A stretch of DNA of 51,157 bases from an uncultured Clostridia bacterium (GTDB lineage Bacteria; Bacillota; Clostridia; Oscillospirales; Ruminococcaceae): contig CANQTP010000013.1 of assembly GCA_947626755.1 (NCBI GenBank), positions 1-51,157 on the forward strand, read 5' to 3'. Positions 43,398 to 51,157 of this stretch are shown in pieces. The notes under the pieces were generated by a model. That model was given only the letters and a program-made list of their open reading frames with translations, was not told where the DNA came from and did not search any database. A program made the position numbers and the translations under genes. Numbering within the stretch: the stretch's first letter is position 1; the number at the start of each line of letters is the position of its first letter.

Positions 43398-44951
43398 ATG
43401 AAAAAACACTTCCGCGCATTATCGTTCATGATCTTTGCGGCGATGCTCACATTGCTGTCCGCTTCGTGCAGAACAGGACGCGGCGACTGGGAAAACACTC
43501 TCCCCGAAGTCGCCACCACTTCTTCACAGCCTGCGGTAATCTATGAGACCGAGGAAACCACTACTTCGGAGTCGCTCAGCATAACTTCCGCCGAAAAGAT
43601 CTCCCGTACGGCTGCAACAGTTTCCGAACCCGAACTTGCCACAACTACCGCTACAGTCTCTTCGGAAACAGAAGAACCGGAGATCTCCATAGTTTCAGAT
43701 GTTCCGAAAATCCCTATATCGGAATTTACAAGCTCCACTGCTCATATGCCCACCGCATCTCAGGCATCATCGTCGGAAACGCCTTCGGAAACGGGCGGCG
43801 GCAGTCTCAACGAAATAACCGAAAGCCGCTTTCAGAACACGGAAACGATCGTTGAGGACATAGTTGCCGTTGGCAGCAGCGACCCCGATCCCTCATATTC
43901 GGGAAAGGAAAAGAGTCTCCGCCCATACAGCTATGATTTCCTCAGCGAAAAACAGCTTTATATCTATGATGCGCTGATAACAGCAATAGAACAGCGAAAG
44001 ACAAGCGTAAAATTCTCCGAGATCATCGGAGTAACTTCCGACGACTACTGCGATGTCTACCAGATACTTTACAATGACGAATGTTCACTGTTCTATCTGG
44101 ACACAAAAATGCAGTATGCCGTAAACGCAAGCACAAAAAATGTTGCTTCGGCAAATATCTTCTACAGTCTCAGCGATGAGGAGATAGACCGCCGTCAGAA
44201 CGTGATAGATAACGAAACAGCCCGCATTATTTCAAAAATAATGCCTTCAATGACGGAATACGATATAGTAAAACTTTTCTACGACTATCTGGCGGAAAAT
44301 GTTGTTTACGATGAGAATGCGGAAAACTGCCGCAGCATCTACGGCGTTTTCGGAGAAAAGAAAGCCATATGCGGCGGATACGCAAAGGCTTTTGAGTATC
44401 TTTGCAGCAAAGTCGGCATAGAAGCCATCACCATTACAGGCGATGCGGACGAAGTTCCCCATATGTGGAACATGGTGCTGATAGACGGCAAATGGTACCA
44501 CATTGATCCTACATATGCCGTTACAGAATCAAAAGTGGGAAAATATGTAAGGTACGACTATTTCTGCGTAACGGACGAAGTTATCTCAAGAACGCGCACC
44601 GTTTATGAACAGTCTTATAAATATCCTACAGCCGATTCGGAAGATTGCAGCTACTATGTAAGAAACGGTCTTATTGCCGACAGCTGGGAGGACGTAAAGT
44701 CAATGCTCACTTCCGAGATAATAAAAGCTTCAAAGGATAAACGGCTTGTGGCGGAAGTACAATGCAGCAGCAAGGAAACATATGAAACATCGGTATATAA
44801 CTTATTTGACCGCAGTCAGGCGCAGGCTATAAATATTATGGAAAGCGCTTTGCAGCAGGCTGAAAATAAATATCAATGCGAAAATATTTCCTACAGTCAG
44901 GATCCCGGCACCTACGTTCTGAAACTTTTCCTTGAATATACCGATCAATGA
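43398..44951 (+). CDS. Transglutaminase-like lipoprotein 4
   Basis: A 517-residue lipoprotein: lipobox LSASC (Cys26), a Ser/Thr/Glu-rich linker of about 150 residues, the shared pre-domain (LSEKQLYIYDALITAIEQRK) and the core with Cys in KAICGGYAKAF, His in EVPHMWNMVL and Asp in HIDPTYAV. The sequence around the catalytic residues (CGGYA, HMW, DPTY) departs from lipoproteins 1-3 (CxGYA, HAW, TWDDP), suggesting another substrate. GAAGGGAG precedes the ATG. Confidence 0.83.
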   Translation: MKKHFRALSFMIFAAMLTLLSASCRTGRGDWENTLPEVATTSSQPAVIYETEETTTSESLSITSAEKISRTAATVSEPELATTTATVSSETEEPEISIVSDVPKIPISEFTSSTAHMPTASQASSSETPSETGGGSLNEITESRFQNTETIVEDIVAVGSSDPDPSYSGKEKSLRPYSYDFLSEKQLYIYDALITAIEQRKTSVKFSEIIGVTSDDYCDVYQILYNDECSLFYLDTKMQYAVNASTKNVASANIFYSLSDEEIDRRQNVIDNETARIISKIMPSMTEYDIVKLFYDYLAENVVYDENAENCRSIYGVFGEKKAICGGYAKAFEYLCSKVGIEAITITGDADEVPHMWNMVLIDGKWYHIDPTYAVTESKVGKYVRYDYFCVTDEVISRTRTVYEQSYKYPTADSEDCSYYVRNGLIADSWEDVKSMLTSEIIKASKDKRLVAEVQCSSKETYETSVYNLFDRSQAQAINIMESALQQAENKYQCENISYSQDPGTYVLKLFLEYTDQ

Positions 44952-44994
44952 TCGGCAGATCTGCATTATTTTACCCTGAAAGGTGGGGAGAAAT

Positions 44995-46212
44995 TTGCGT
45001 AAGGGTTCATGTACGGCGGCAGCGGTGTTCACTGCTGCGTGTATGCTTTTGTGCGGCTGCCGCGGAAAAAACGTTCCCGATACATATCGTGTATATTCGG
45101 ACGGAACATATATTGAAGTTGATAACAGCTATTCGCCGAGCACAAAAAAAAGCGGTTCGGAAAACGCAGATTTCTACGTCCCCGAAGGAATGACCACATA
45201 TTACTACAGAGATACGCTGGACGAAAGCGAAAAGGAACTTTACGACAAGCTTCTGAAGGATCTGGGAACGCTTAAAGAAAGCGTACCGCTGGAAGTGGGG
45301 TCGGACGTTTACTCAAAGCTGCTGTATATGATAAGATTTGAGCAGCTTTCATACACTCAGGTCGCAAACTGGGAATGCGAGTATAACATTGACATACGGA
45401 ATTTTGAAATAAAATTCACATACAGATTTTCCGCCGATGAAGTCAGCAGCATGAACATTGCCGCCGAAAAAGCGGCAAAGGAAATAATTTCTCAGCTTAC
45501 TCCCGAAATGGACGATTACGAAAAGCTGAAATATTTTCATGACTATCTTGTAAAAAACTGCGGCACAAGCACAGCCGACCCGTATTCCGACACGATATAC
45601 GGCGCACTTGTCCGCAAAGAAGCCCGCTGCGAAGGATACGCCAAAGCGTTTTCCTATCTTTGCAATCTTGCGGGCATAGAAAACATGATCGTAACAGGCT
45701 ACACCGGAGTTGCGCATATGTGGAACATGGTGAAGCTCGGCGGAAACTGGTATCATGTAGACGTTACGTGGGACAATCCCGATGACAAGCTTCATGACGA
45801 ATATCCTGATATTATCCTGTACCAATACTTCATGGTAACGGATTCCGTAATAGAAAACAATCATGCAATATCGGTATTTCCTGCCGAGCCGCCAAAGGCA
45901 AACGGAAAAACTGAAAATTACTTTGTGCGCGAAGGCACCGATGTTGACAATGAGGACGAATTCCTTTTCGTATCGGAAAACGCCATCATGAGCGCGGTGA
46001 GCCGCGGCGAGCAAAGCGCAATGATAAAGTTTGAGACGAACGATCTGTTCATCTCCATAACTACCGACATGATGGATCCGATAAACCGTCTGTTTGATCC
46101 GATAGCATCGCAGATAAAGTCGGTCTACGGAAAGGACATAAAACTCAGCTGGACGGATTACTACGGGCAGTATCGGATACTCACATACATTATTGAATAT
46201 GAGGACGAATAA
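44995..46212 (+). CDS. Transglutaminase-like lipoprotein 5
   Basis: A 405-residue lipoprotein. I start it at TTG 44995 with GGGGAG five bases upstream; a GTG four codons earlier sits too close to its purine run. The signal is MRKGSCTAAAVFTAACMLLC with lipobox LLCGC. After a short linker come the shared pre-domain (LDESEKELYDKLLKDLGTLK) and the core: Cys in EARCEGYAKAF, His in GVAHMWNMVK and Asp in HVDVTWDNP. It is the last gene of the operon, ahead of a strong terminator. Confidence 0.83.
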   Translation: MRKGSCTAAAVFTAACMLLCGCRGKNVPDTYRVYSDGTYIEVDNSYSPSTKKSGSENADFYVPEGMTTYYYRDTLDESEKELYDKLLKDLGTLKESVPLEVGSDVYSKLLYMIRFEQLSYTQVANWECEYNIDIRNFEIKFTYRFSADEVSSMNIAAEKAAKEIISQLTPEMDDYEKLKYFHDYLVKNCGTSTADPYSDTIYGALVRKEARCEGYAKAFSYLCNLAGIENMIVTGYTGVAHMWNMVKLGGNWYHVDVTWDNPDDKLHDEYPDIILYQYFMVTDSVIENNHAISVFPAEPPKANGKTENYFVREGTDVDNEDEFLFVSENAIMSAVSRGEQSAMIKFETNDLFISITTDMMDPINRLFDPIASQIKSVYGKDIKLSWTDYYGQYRILTYIIEYEDE

Positions 46213-46248
46213 AAGGAAGATCTGAAACGGATCTTCCTTTTAGTTTTT
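46212..46248 (+). terminator. Bidirectional terminator between lipoprotein 5 and mgsA
   Basis: An 11-bp perfect stem AAAGGAAGATC/GATCTTCCTTT (46212-46222 with 46230-46240) with a 7-base loop, then TAGTTTTT. Runs of T follow in both directions, so it ends the lipoprotein operon and the convergent minD-mgsA transcript. Confidence 0.9.
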
Positions 46249-46272
46249 ATATTAAATTTTACAAATATCTCC

Positions 46273-46674
46273 TTATGCCGGATTGACGATCTGACGCCAG
46301 TCAAGGTCACCCCGTTCAAGCGCATGGATAAGCGCTTCCGCTGTGGCAATGTTAGTTCCCACGGGAATGTTATGCACATCACAAAGACGAAGCAGATCCC
46401 GTTCATTTGGTTCATGGGGCTTCGGCGTAAGCGGATCACGGAAAAAGAGGAGCAGATCTATCTCGTTGCAGGATATACGCGCACTTATCTGCTGATCCCC
46501 GCCCTGGGAACCGCTGAGATACCGCTGTATAGTCAGTCCTGTTGCCTGTTCTACCATTTTGCCTGTGGTTCCCGTTGCACAAAGATTGTGCCGTGAAAGA
46601 ATACCGCAGTAAGCAATGCAGAACTGTACCATAAGCTCTTTTTTAGAATCGTGCGCGATCAAAGCTATATTCAT
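46273..46674 (-). CDS. mgsA: Methylglyoxal synthase
   Basis: A 133-residue enzyme that converts dihydroxyacetone phosphate into methylglyoxal and phosphate, a bypass of lower glycolysis when phosphate is scarce. Signature parts are [15 protein letters not shown] (first catalytic His), [15 protein letters not shown] (phosphate binding), [14 protein letters not shown] (catalytic Asp) and [20 protein letters not shown] with the second His. The final part reads HEPN where I remember HDPD in E. coli and B. subtilis. I start at ATG 46674, ten bases from GAGGGG; the ATG three codons earlier is too close to it. It follows minD in the same transcript, an arrangement known in Clostridia. Confidence 0.92.
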   Translation of the reverse strand: MNIALIAHDSKKELMVQFCIAYCGILSRHNLCATGTTGKMVEQATGLTIQRYLSGSQGGDQQISARISCNEIDLLLFFRDPLTPKPHEPNERDLLRLCDVHNIPVGTNIATAEALIHALERGDLDWRQIVNPA

Positions 46675-46721
46675 TATTACCATTCCCCTCGTTAATTATT
46701 TGCACATCTTTATTCTTTGAA

Positions 46722-47471
46722 TTACTGGAGAAGAACCTTAAAGCTAAGAGGAACGTCCTCGCCCTTTATTCTCTTGGAAATAGCATCAAAAGCCCTGAAT
46801 GCCAGTGAGTTGGACGGCAGCGGCATACCCTTGCCCGTGGAGATCACAACGTCATTGTCGCTGGGGATAACTCCTATAAGCTGAACGCCGACCGTATCTA
46901 TTATTTCGTCCAGATCCATTATAAGGTCTGCCTTGAAAATATCGGGATCGACTTTATTGATAATAAGGCGCTGTTTCTTATTGCCGCGCTTGTAGAATTC
47001 ATCGGACATAAGCCGCGCATCACGCACACAAATGGGATCGGGAGTAGTATTTATAAGAATGAGATCGGACTGCTCCACAACATCAAAAACGCTTTCGTTG
47101 GTACCTGCGGAAGTATCGATGATTATGTATTCATAATACTTTCTCATTTCGTTACAGATATTAGAAATAGTTTCCGCATCGACTTTAGCGAACGGATCTT
47201 CGGGAGCGCAGACAACGCTCAGATTGCTTGCAAAGCTTTTTGCATTTGTGGTAGCCTTGTAAATATCACATTCTCCCTTGAGGACGGAACCCAGATCGTA
47301 TTTTATATCGTCCTTGACACCGAGCATGATGTCAAGACATCTCAGACCGAAATCCAGCTCCATAATAAGAGTTCTATGACCCTGTTTTGCAAGGGCAAAG
47401 CCCAGCTCCGCGCATATGGAAGATTTGCCGGTTCCCCCTTTACCGGAAGTAATTGCAATTATCTTTGACAT
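46722..47471 (-). CDS. minD: MinD-type septum-site ATPase
   Basis: A 249-residue ParA/MinD ATPase with the deviant Walker A motif KGGTGKSS (11-18), switch I ELDFGLRCLDIMLG and Walker B IIIDTSAG. MinD normally recruits the division inhibitor MinC to the membrane. The C-terminus (GEDVPLSFKVLLQ) is only weakly amphipathic and unlike the basic KGFFKRLF-type membrane targeting helix. It lies next to the mre/mrd elongasome genes as in many Clostridia, but minC and minE are not beside it here. It has its own promoter at 47540-47567. A MinD-like protein of other function remains possible. Confidence 0.85.
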   Translation of the reverse strand: MSKIIAITSGKGGTGKSSICAELGFALAKQGHRTLIMELDFGLRCLDIMLGVKDDIKYDLGSVLKGECDIYKATTNAKSFASNLSVVCAPEDPFAKVDAETISNICNEMRKYYEYIIIDTSAGTNESVFDVVEQSDLILINTTPDPICVRDARLMSDEFYKRGNKKQRLIINKVDPDIFKADLIMDLDEIIDTVGVQLIGVIPSDNDVVISTGKGMPLPSNSLAFRAFDAISKRIKGEDVPLSFKVLLQ

Positions 47472-47539
47472 AAGAAACTCCTTTCAAGGATAGACGGCGC
47501 ATAAAAACACCGCGCCCTATAAAAATTTAGCTACTTTAT

Positions 47540-47567
47540 ATTATACCACAATTTAAGGATTTGTCAA
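47540..47567 (-). promoter_or_regulatory. Promoter of minD-mgsA
   Basis: On the minus strand TTGACA (47562-47567), a 16-base spacer and TATAAT (47540-47545), about 70 bases before minD. It allows expression independent of the upstream mreC-mreD-mrdA genes. Confidence 0.8.
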
Positions 47568-47659
47568 AGCGTTTTTGAACATTCTGCACAATTTTGTGAA
47601 CCTGTTGCTAAATGTTTTGTTATTTTTGTATATTTTGTACAACAATTTTTTGATACAAT

Positions 47660-49753
47660 TTATTCACTGACAGCAGTTACGGCAGGGGCGGGAGTTTTGC
47701 CCGCAAGTATATCTTCGGGAGGGGTTATAACAGGTTTTGCGGGAACATAATTCTTGTCATAATATGCTTCAATAATTTGCTTTATGATAAATTTTGAATA
47801 CTCTCCGTGTTCCACAAATCCCGAAAATGCTATCTCGGGATCGTCTGCGGGATAGAAGCCTATGAATGCCGAGCTTGTGTCCTCGGGGGTAAGCTGGGGA
47901 GTACCCGTCTTGATAGCCGCTTCTTTGGGCAGGGAAGTGAGGAGATACTCCGTGTAGTAATCCTTTTCCCGCGGATAGCTGTACTGTGCAAACGCCGCCG
48001 CCTGCTTCATTCCCTGTGTGACAAGACTGAACGTCTCCCCCGTGTTGTCGGGGATCACCTGAACTATATTGGCAGGAGTCTTGTAAATAAGTTCGTCCTG
48101 CGCGTAATTGTAAACGCTGTCCACAACATGAGGCTGATAGCGCACGCCCTTGTTTGCGATAGTACACGCCTGAACCGCCATCTGAAGAGGAGTAACTCCC
48201 GTTTCCGACTGTCCTATCGCCTCCTGAACAACAAGTCCCGCGCTCCATTCAAGATTGCGTTCCGCAAGGCTTTCGGGAGTGGCGATATAACCCTTGCTTC
48301 CGCCTGTTTCAAGGTAGGTGTCCGTTCCCAGACCGTACATATTCGCGTAACGTGCAATAAGTTCGGGACCCATCATTCTGCCCATTTCGTAGAAGAAAAT
48401 ATTGCAGGATTTTTCAAGAGCGGTAACAACATTTATCCTGCCGTGCCAACCCGTACAGCCGGGCTGATAATCGTCCCAGTAGGTGTATTTCTTGTTGCAG
48501 ACTACCGTTGAGGAAGAATTTATATAGCCCTCGTTGATAGCCGCAGTTGCCGTTACGGTCTTGAAAGTCGAGCCCGGACGGTAAAGTCCGTGAGTCGCTC
48601 TGTTGGTAAGGGGAGAATTCTCGCCGTTTACCACCGAAGCGTAATCTGTTATATAGTCGTTCAGATCGTATGTTGGATAAGTCGCCGCCGCAAGAAGTGC
48701 GCCGTCCTTCACATCAAGGACAACTACCGCGCCCGCATCGGCGTTTTCGCCTTTTTTGTTGGTACTTGTCTGGTTGTTCAGCCAGAGAATGTGATTTTCG
48801 AGAATTTCCTGAACGTCCCGCTGATAGTCGATGTCAAGCGTTAAACGGACGGTATTCCCGGGAACGGGTTCTTCCGTCACAAGGTCGGAAGTTACCGCGC
48901 CGTTCACAAGTTCAAGTGTCCGTGTGCCTTTCGTTCCGCGGAGTTCGGACTCCATAGCCTTCTCGATACCCGATTTGCCGATAACGTCATTAAGAGCATA
49001 GTCCTCATCTTTGAGAGAATCGTATTCCTCCGCGCTGATGGCGCCGATAGTTCCTATAAGGTGCGGGGCAACGTCCCCCACATCGTATACTCGTATGGCT
49101 TCTTCGACAATATCCATTCCGTCAAGGGAATAGGCGGCTTCTTTCAGTTTTACCACCGTGTCCATGGGAATGTCCTCCGCGAAGGTGTATCTGTTTGAAA
49201 GGGAAAAGCTGCGCAGGAACATTTCATAGCGTATCCCTGCGATAATGCGCTTTTCCCGTTCGGAATACTCATCATTTATCTCATAGATCCCATACATGGC
49301 GGAAACGCAGTCCTCCGCGGACGCATAAGGCTGAACGCCGATATTCTTGCGGAGTTTCACGATACTGCTGTCCTGCGCTTCAAGATATTCGTAAGGCTGC
49401 TCCATGGTAATGGGAAGTTCGTCTATCCATTCCACGCCGTCGCGGTCGAGAATACGGGCAATTCCCCATATAACGCGGTTTATCTCGCTGTCCTCAGAAG
49501 GGAAAAACGCTTTTTCGATAACAACGTTGAAGCCTGTTTTGTTGCTGACGATATCGTTTCCGTTCCTGTCGGTAATTTCACCTCGGGGAGAAGATATGAC
49601 CTGAGACGCCATACTTGTGGTCTTGGCTTTTTCAAGGTATTCCGCGCCGTTTACTATCTGTATCTTCATAAGATCTATACAGCAGAGCGAAAGCGAGGCA
49701 AGTATCACTATAAAGAAAAACGCCGCTCTCAGGCGTTCAAGGAATTTCTGCAT
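47660..49753 (-). CDS. mrdA: Penicillin-binding protein 2 (elongasome transpeptidase)
   Basis: A 697-residue class B PBP: short cytoplasmic N-terminus, one membrane helix (about 11-30), dimerisation/pedestal domain (SSPRGEITDRNG at 54-65) and transpeptidase domain with S395-x-x-K398 (RPGSTFKTV), S449-C-N451 and K615-T-G617. It cross-links peptidoglycan during side-wall growth together with RodA and MreCD. Length and order of motifs are normal, with an extra helical insertion (about 85-190) as in other Firmicutes. It follows mreD by 9 bases, in one operon with mreC. Confidence 0.93.
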   Translation of the reverse strand: MQKFLERLRAAFFFIVILASLSLCCIDLMKIQIVNGAEYLEKAKTTSMASQVISSPRGEITDRNGNDIVSNKTGFNVVIEKAFFPSEDSEINRVIWGIARILDRDGVEWIDELPITMEQPYEYLEAQDSSIVKLRKNIGVQPYASAEDCVSAMYGIYEINDEYSEREKRIIAGIRYEMFLRSFSLSNRYTFAEDIPMDTVVKLKEAAYSLDGMDIVEEAIRVYDVGDVAPHLIGTIGAISAEEYDSLKDEDYALNDVIGKSGIEKAMESELRGTKGTRTLELVNGAVTSDLVTEEPVPGNTVRLTLDIDYQRDVQEILENHILWLNNQTSTNKKGENADAGAVVVLDVKDGALLAAATYPTYDLNDYITDYASVVNGENSPLTNRATHGLYRPGSTFKTVTATAAINEGYINSSSTVVCNKKYTYWDDYQPGCTGWHGRINVVTALEKSCNIFFYEMGRMMGPELIARYANMYGLGTDTYLETGGSKGYIATPESLAERNLEWSAGLVVQEAIGQSETGVTPLQMAVQACTIANKGVRYQPHVVDSVYNYAQDELIYKTPANIVQVIPDNTGETFSLVTQGMKQAAAFAQYSYPREKDYYTEYLLTSLPKEAAIKTGTPQLTPEDTSSAFIGFYPADDPEIAFSGFVEHGEYSKFIIKQIIEAYYDKNYVPAKPVITPPEDILAGKTPAPAVTAVSE

Positions 49754-49762
49754 AAACTTCTC

Positions 49763-50329
49763 CTATTCTCTTACAATATCGTCTGATTTTTCTTCGATAT
49801 AATCTTCATTTATCACGCCAAACCGATTTACAAGGAATTTTATGATAAAAAACAGCGGCACGGAAGCAATTTCTGTGTAGATCATAACAGGCAGGAATTT
49901 ATCAAGGAAAATTTTTCCGCCGCTGTCATAGCCCCATATCGCATAATAGAAAAAGTAGTGTATGATACCTTGGACAAGCACCGCCGCGCCGTTCAGCATC
50001 ACAATATTTATAACGTGTTTCCGCATGAAGAAATGAAACAGCAGCGAAGTCATAAGACAGCACCACATTAGCATTATCCCGCTTAGTCCTATAAGCGTGC
50101 CCTGCGCCGTATCCAGAAGCAATCCCGCCACAGTTCCGCAGACCGCCGCATCAAAGGGTTCTTCAAAAGCGGCAATGCACATTGCCGTTGGTATTACAAA
50201 AAGTATAACTCTGAAATTAAAGGCGGCAGTCGTCATATAAACGTACTCTACCGCCAGCAGAAGCATATATATTACCCAGCGTATAAAAGTATTCCGCTTT
50301 TCCTTCTTGCGTTTGACATCAATATTCAT
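49763..50329 (-). CDS. mreD: Rod shape-determining protein MreD
   Basis: A 188-residue membrane protein with about five helices (WVIYMLLLAVEYVYMTTAAF; FRVILFVIPTAMCIAAFEEP; GTVAGLLLDTAQGTLIGLSG; HVINIVMLNGAAVLVQGIIH). The DTAQGTLIGLSG segment is typical of MreD. It forms a complex with MreC and PBP2. It lies 18 bases after mreC and 9 before mrdA. Confidence 0.88.
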   Translation of the reverse strand: MNIDVKRKKEKRNTFIRWVIYMLLLAVEYVYMTTAAFNFRVILFVIPTAMCIAAFEEPFDAAVCGTVAGLLLDTAQGTLIGLSGIMLMWCCLMTSLLFHFFMRKHVINIVMLNGAAVLVQGIIHYFFYYAIWGYDSGGKIFLDKFLPVMIYTEIASVPLFFIIKFLVNRFGVINEDYIEEKSDDIVRE

Positions 50330-50347
50330 ATTCCGCTCCCGATGATC

Positions 50348-51157
50348 TTATTCTCTTGATTGTCCGTTAAAACTTGTTATAACAAATACTGTGGAAACAT
50401 TTTCAGGGTCAATGGACGGCTGTATGACAGCATACTGGGAAAGTCCGCTGTCCTCCATTCCCACTTCGACTACAGTTCCCACAAGCTGGCTTGCGGGAAA
50501 AGTTTCGCTTCCCGAAGTAACGATAACGTCTCCCGCTTCAATGTCCGCGCTTTCGCTGATGTAACTCATGCGGCAATAGCCCTGTTCCGCGTATTCATAA
50601 TCGCCTTCGATAATTCCCGTTGCCTTTGTCCGCAGGACAGTCACGCCTACCGCCGTTCTCGGGGAATAAAGCGTCCTCACTCTGCTTGTGCTTCTTGCCA
50701 CGTCATAGCAAACGCCCACCAAGCCTGTTGAAGTGATAACGGGATCATAAGGCGCAATGCCGTCCTGACTTCCCTTGTCGATAGTAAATGAATGGTACGG
50801 ATCGTTGGTCGCCCTTGCAATGACGTTGCAGGGCGCAGAGAAAACATAGTCCTCATGTTCTTCCGTAAGTCCGAAAAGAACGCGGTACTGCTCATTTTCC
50901 CTTGCAAGTTTGTCATAGTCGATAATATCGTTGTATATCTCGTTTAAAGTTTCTTTAAGCTGCTGATTTTCCTCGTAATATTTTTTAGCGTTGAAAAGCA
51001 TATCAAGTGTGGAAGTGACTTTTCCGGAGATGGTATTTGACACTTTCTGGAACGGTTCAAGAACTACGCCGAAAACCGATTCGCTGTCCGAAGCGTAACC
51101 GCCTTTTGTGAGTGAATATATCATAACGCCTATGATAACAGCCATAAGCGCCACAAG
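50348..51157 (-). CDS. mreC: Rod shape-determining protein MreC (5' end outside the window)
   Basis: The visible 270 residues run off the right edge; the frame is open to the last base and the N-terminal cytoplasmic part is missing. Visible are the membrane helix (ALMAVIIGVMIYSLTKG), a coiled coil (about 50-95; YYEENQQLKETLNEIYNDII) and the two beta domains characteristic of MreC (YHSFTIDKGSQDGIAPYDPV; GLVGVCYDVARSTSRVRTLY; DVIVTSGSETFPASQLVGTV). MreC bridges PBP2 and the MreB cytoskeleton outside the membrane. mreB is expected beyond the window. Confidence 0.9.
   Translation of the reverse strand, partial: LVALMAVIIGVMIYSLTKGGYASDSESVFGVVLEPFQKVSNTISGKVTSTLDMLFNAKKYYEENQQLKETLNEIYNDIIDYDKLARENEQYRVLFGLTEEHEDYVFSAPCNVIARATNDPYHSFTIDKGSQDGIAPYDPVITSTGLVGVCYDVARSTSRVRTLYSPRTAVGVTVLRTKATGIIEGDYEYAEQGYCRMSYISESADIEAGDVIVTSGSETFPASQLVGTVVEVGMEDSGLSQYAVIQPSIDPENVSTVFVITSFNGQSRE

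Noticed and set aside
1-51157. CRISPR arrays, tRNA or rRNA genes, prophage modules
   Set aside because: No regularly spaced repeats, no recognisable tRNA or rRNA sequence and no phage structural genes were seen on either strand.

Overview
The window looks like the chromosome of a low-to-mid-GC Gram-positive anaerobe of the Clostridia, most probably Oscillospiraceae/Ruminococcus-like. The reasons are consensus sigma-A promoters (TTGACA-17-TATAAT), strong AGGAGG-type ribosome binding sites, lipobox lipoproteins with Thr/Glu-rich linkers, a Tad pilus locus without secretin or CpaB, and a Firmicutes-type mreC-mreD-mrdA-minD-mgsA cluster. Family names come from recognising motifs by eye; no search was run.

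Left part (about 0.9-31.7 kb): one uninterrupted minus-strand series of about 20 genes. It starts with a Tad (Flp-type) pilus machine: tadZ/cpaE, tadA, tadB, tadC, a small Flp-like pilin, TadE-like, very large TadG-like and second TadE-like pseudopilins, and a prepilin peptidase. It continues into a Ser/Thr phosphorylation module: a WG-repeat protein, a FHA-domain protein, a PP2C phosphatase, a small membrane protein and a receptor kinase with an extracytoplasmic beta-propeller. Then come two large paralogous surface proteins, two TPR/YwqK-like membrane proteins, a second receptor kinase (TPR sensor), a second small membrane protein and a third TPR/YwqK-like protein. I read it as a Tad pilus/surface-protein system controlled by reversible threonine phosphorylation, comparable in logic to the PpkA-PppA-Fha pathway of type VI secretion. 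A separate GNAT gene with its own promoter closes the left end.

The most interesting feature is immediately upstream of the pilus operon. A tyrosine recombinase gene lies inside a 1.4-kb segment (31737-33136) bounded by perfect 26-bp inverted repeats, each built like a recombinase core site. A strong promoter (TTGACA-17-TAAAAT, 33057-33085) sits just inside the right-hand repeat and points out of the segment, away from the pilus operon and toward a terminator. Inversion would place it directly in front of tadZ. I propose a self-encoded DNA-inversion (phase variation) switch for the whole pilus/kinase locus, captured here in the probable OFF or low orientation. This is inferred from sequence and untested.

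Middle (33.2-37.3 kb): a sodium-dependent (NSS/SNF) transporter, a possible transposase remnant, an Rpn-family PD-(D/E)XK nuclease/transposase-like gene, and an XRE-type regulator with membrane segments. Right part: a CorC/HlyC-type CBS protein followed by five tandem lipoproteins with transglutaminase-like domains (37.7-46.2 kb, plus strand). These converge on the elongasome cluster (46.3-51.2 kb, minus strand), which holds mgsA, minD, mrdA, mreD and a 5'-truncated mreC. minC, minE and rodA are not in the window.
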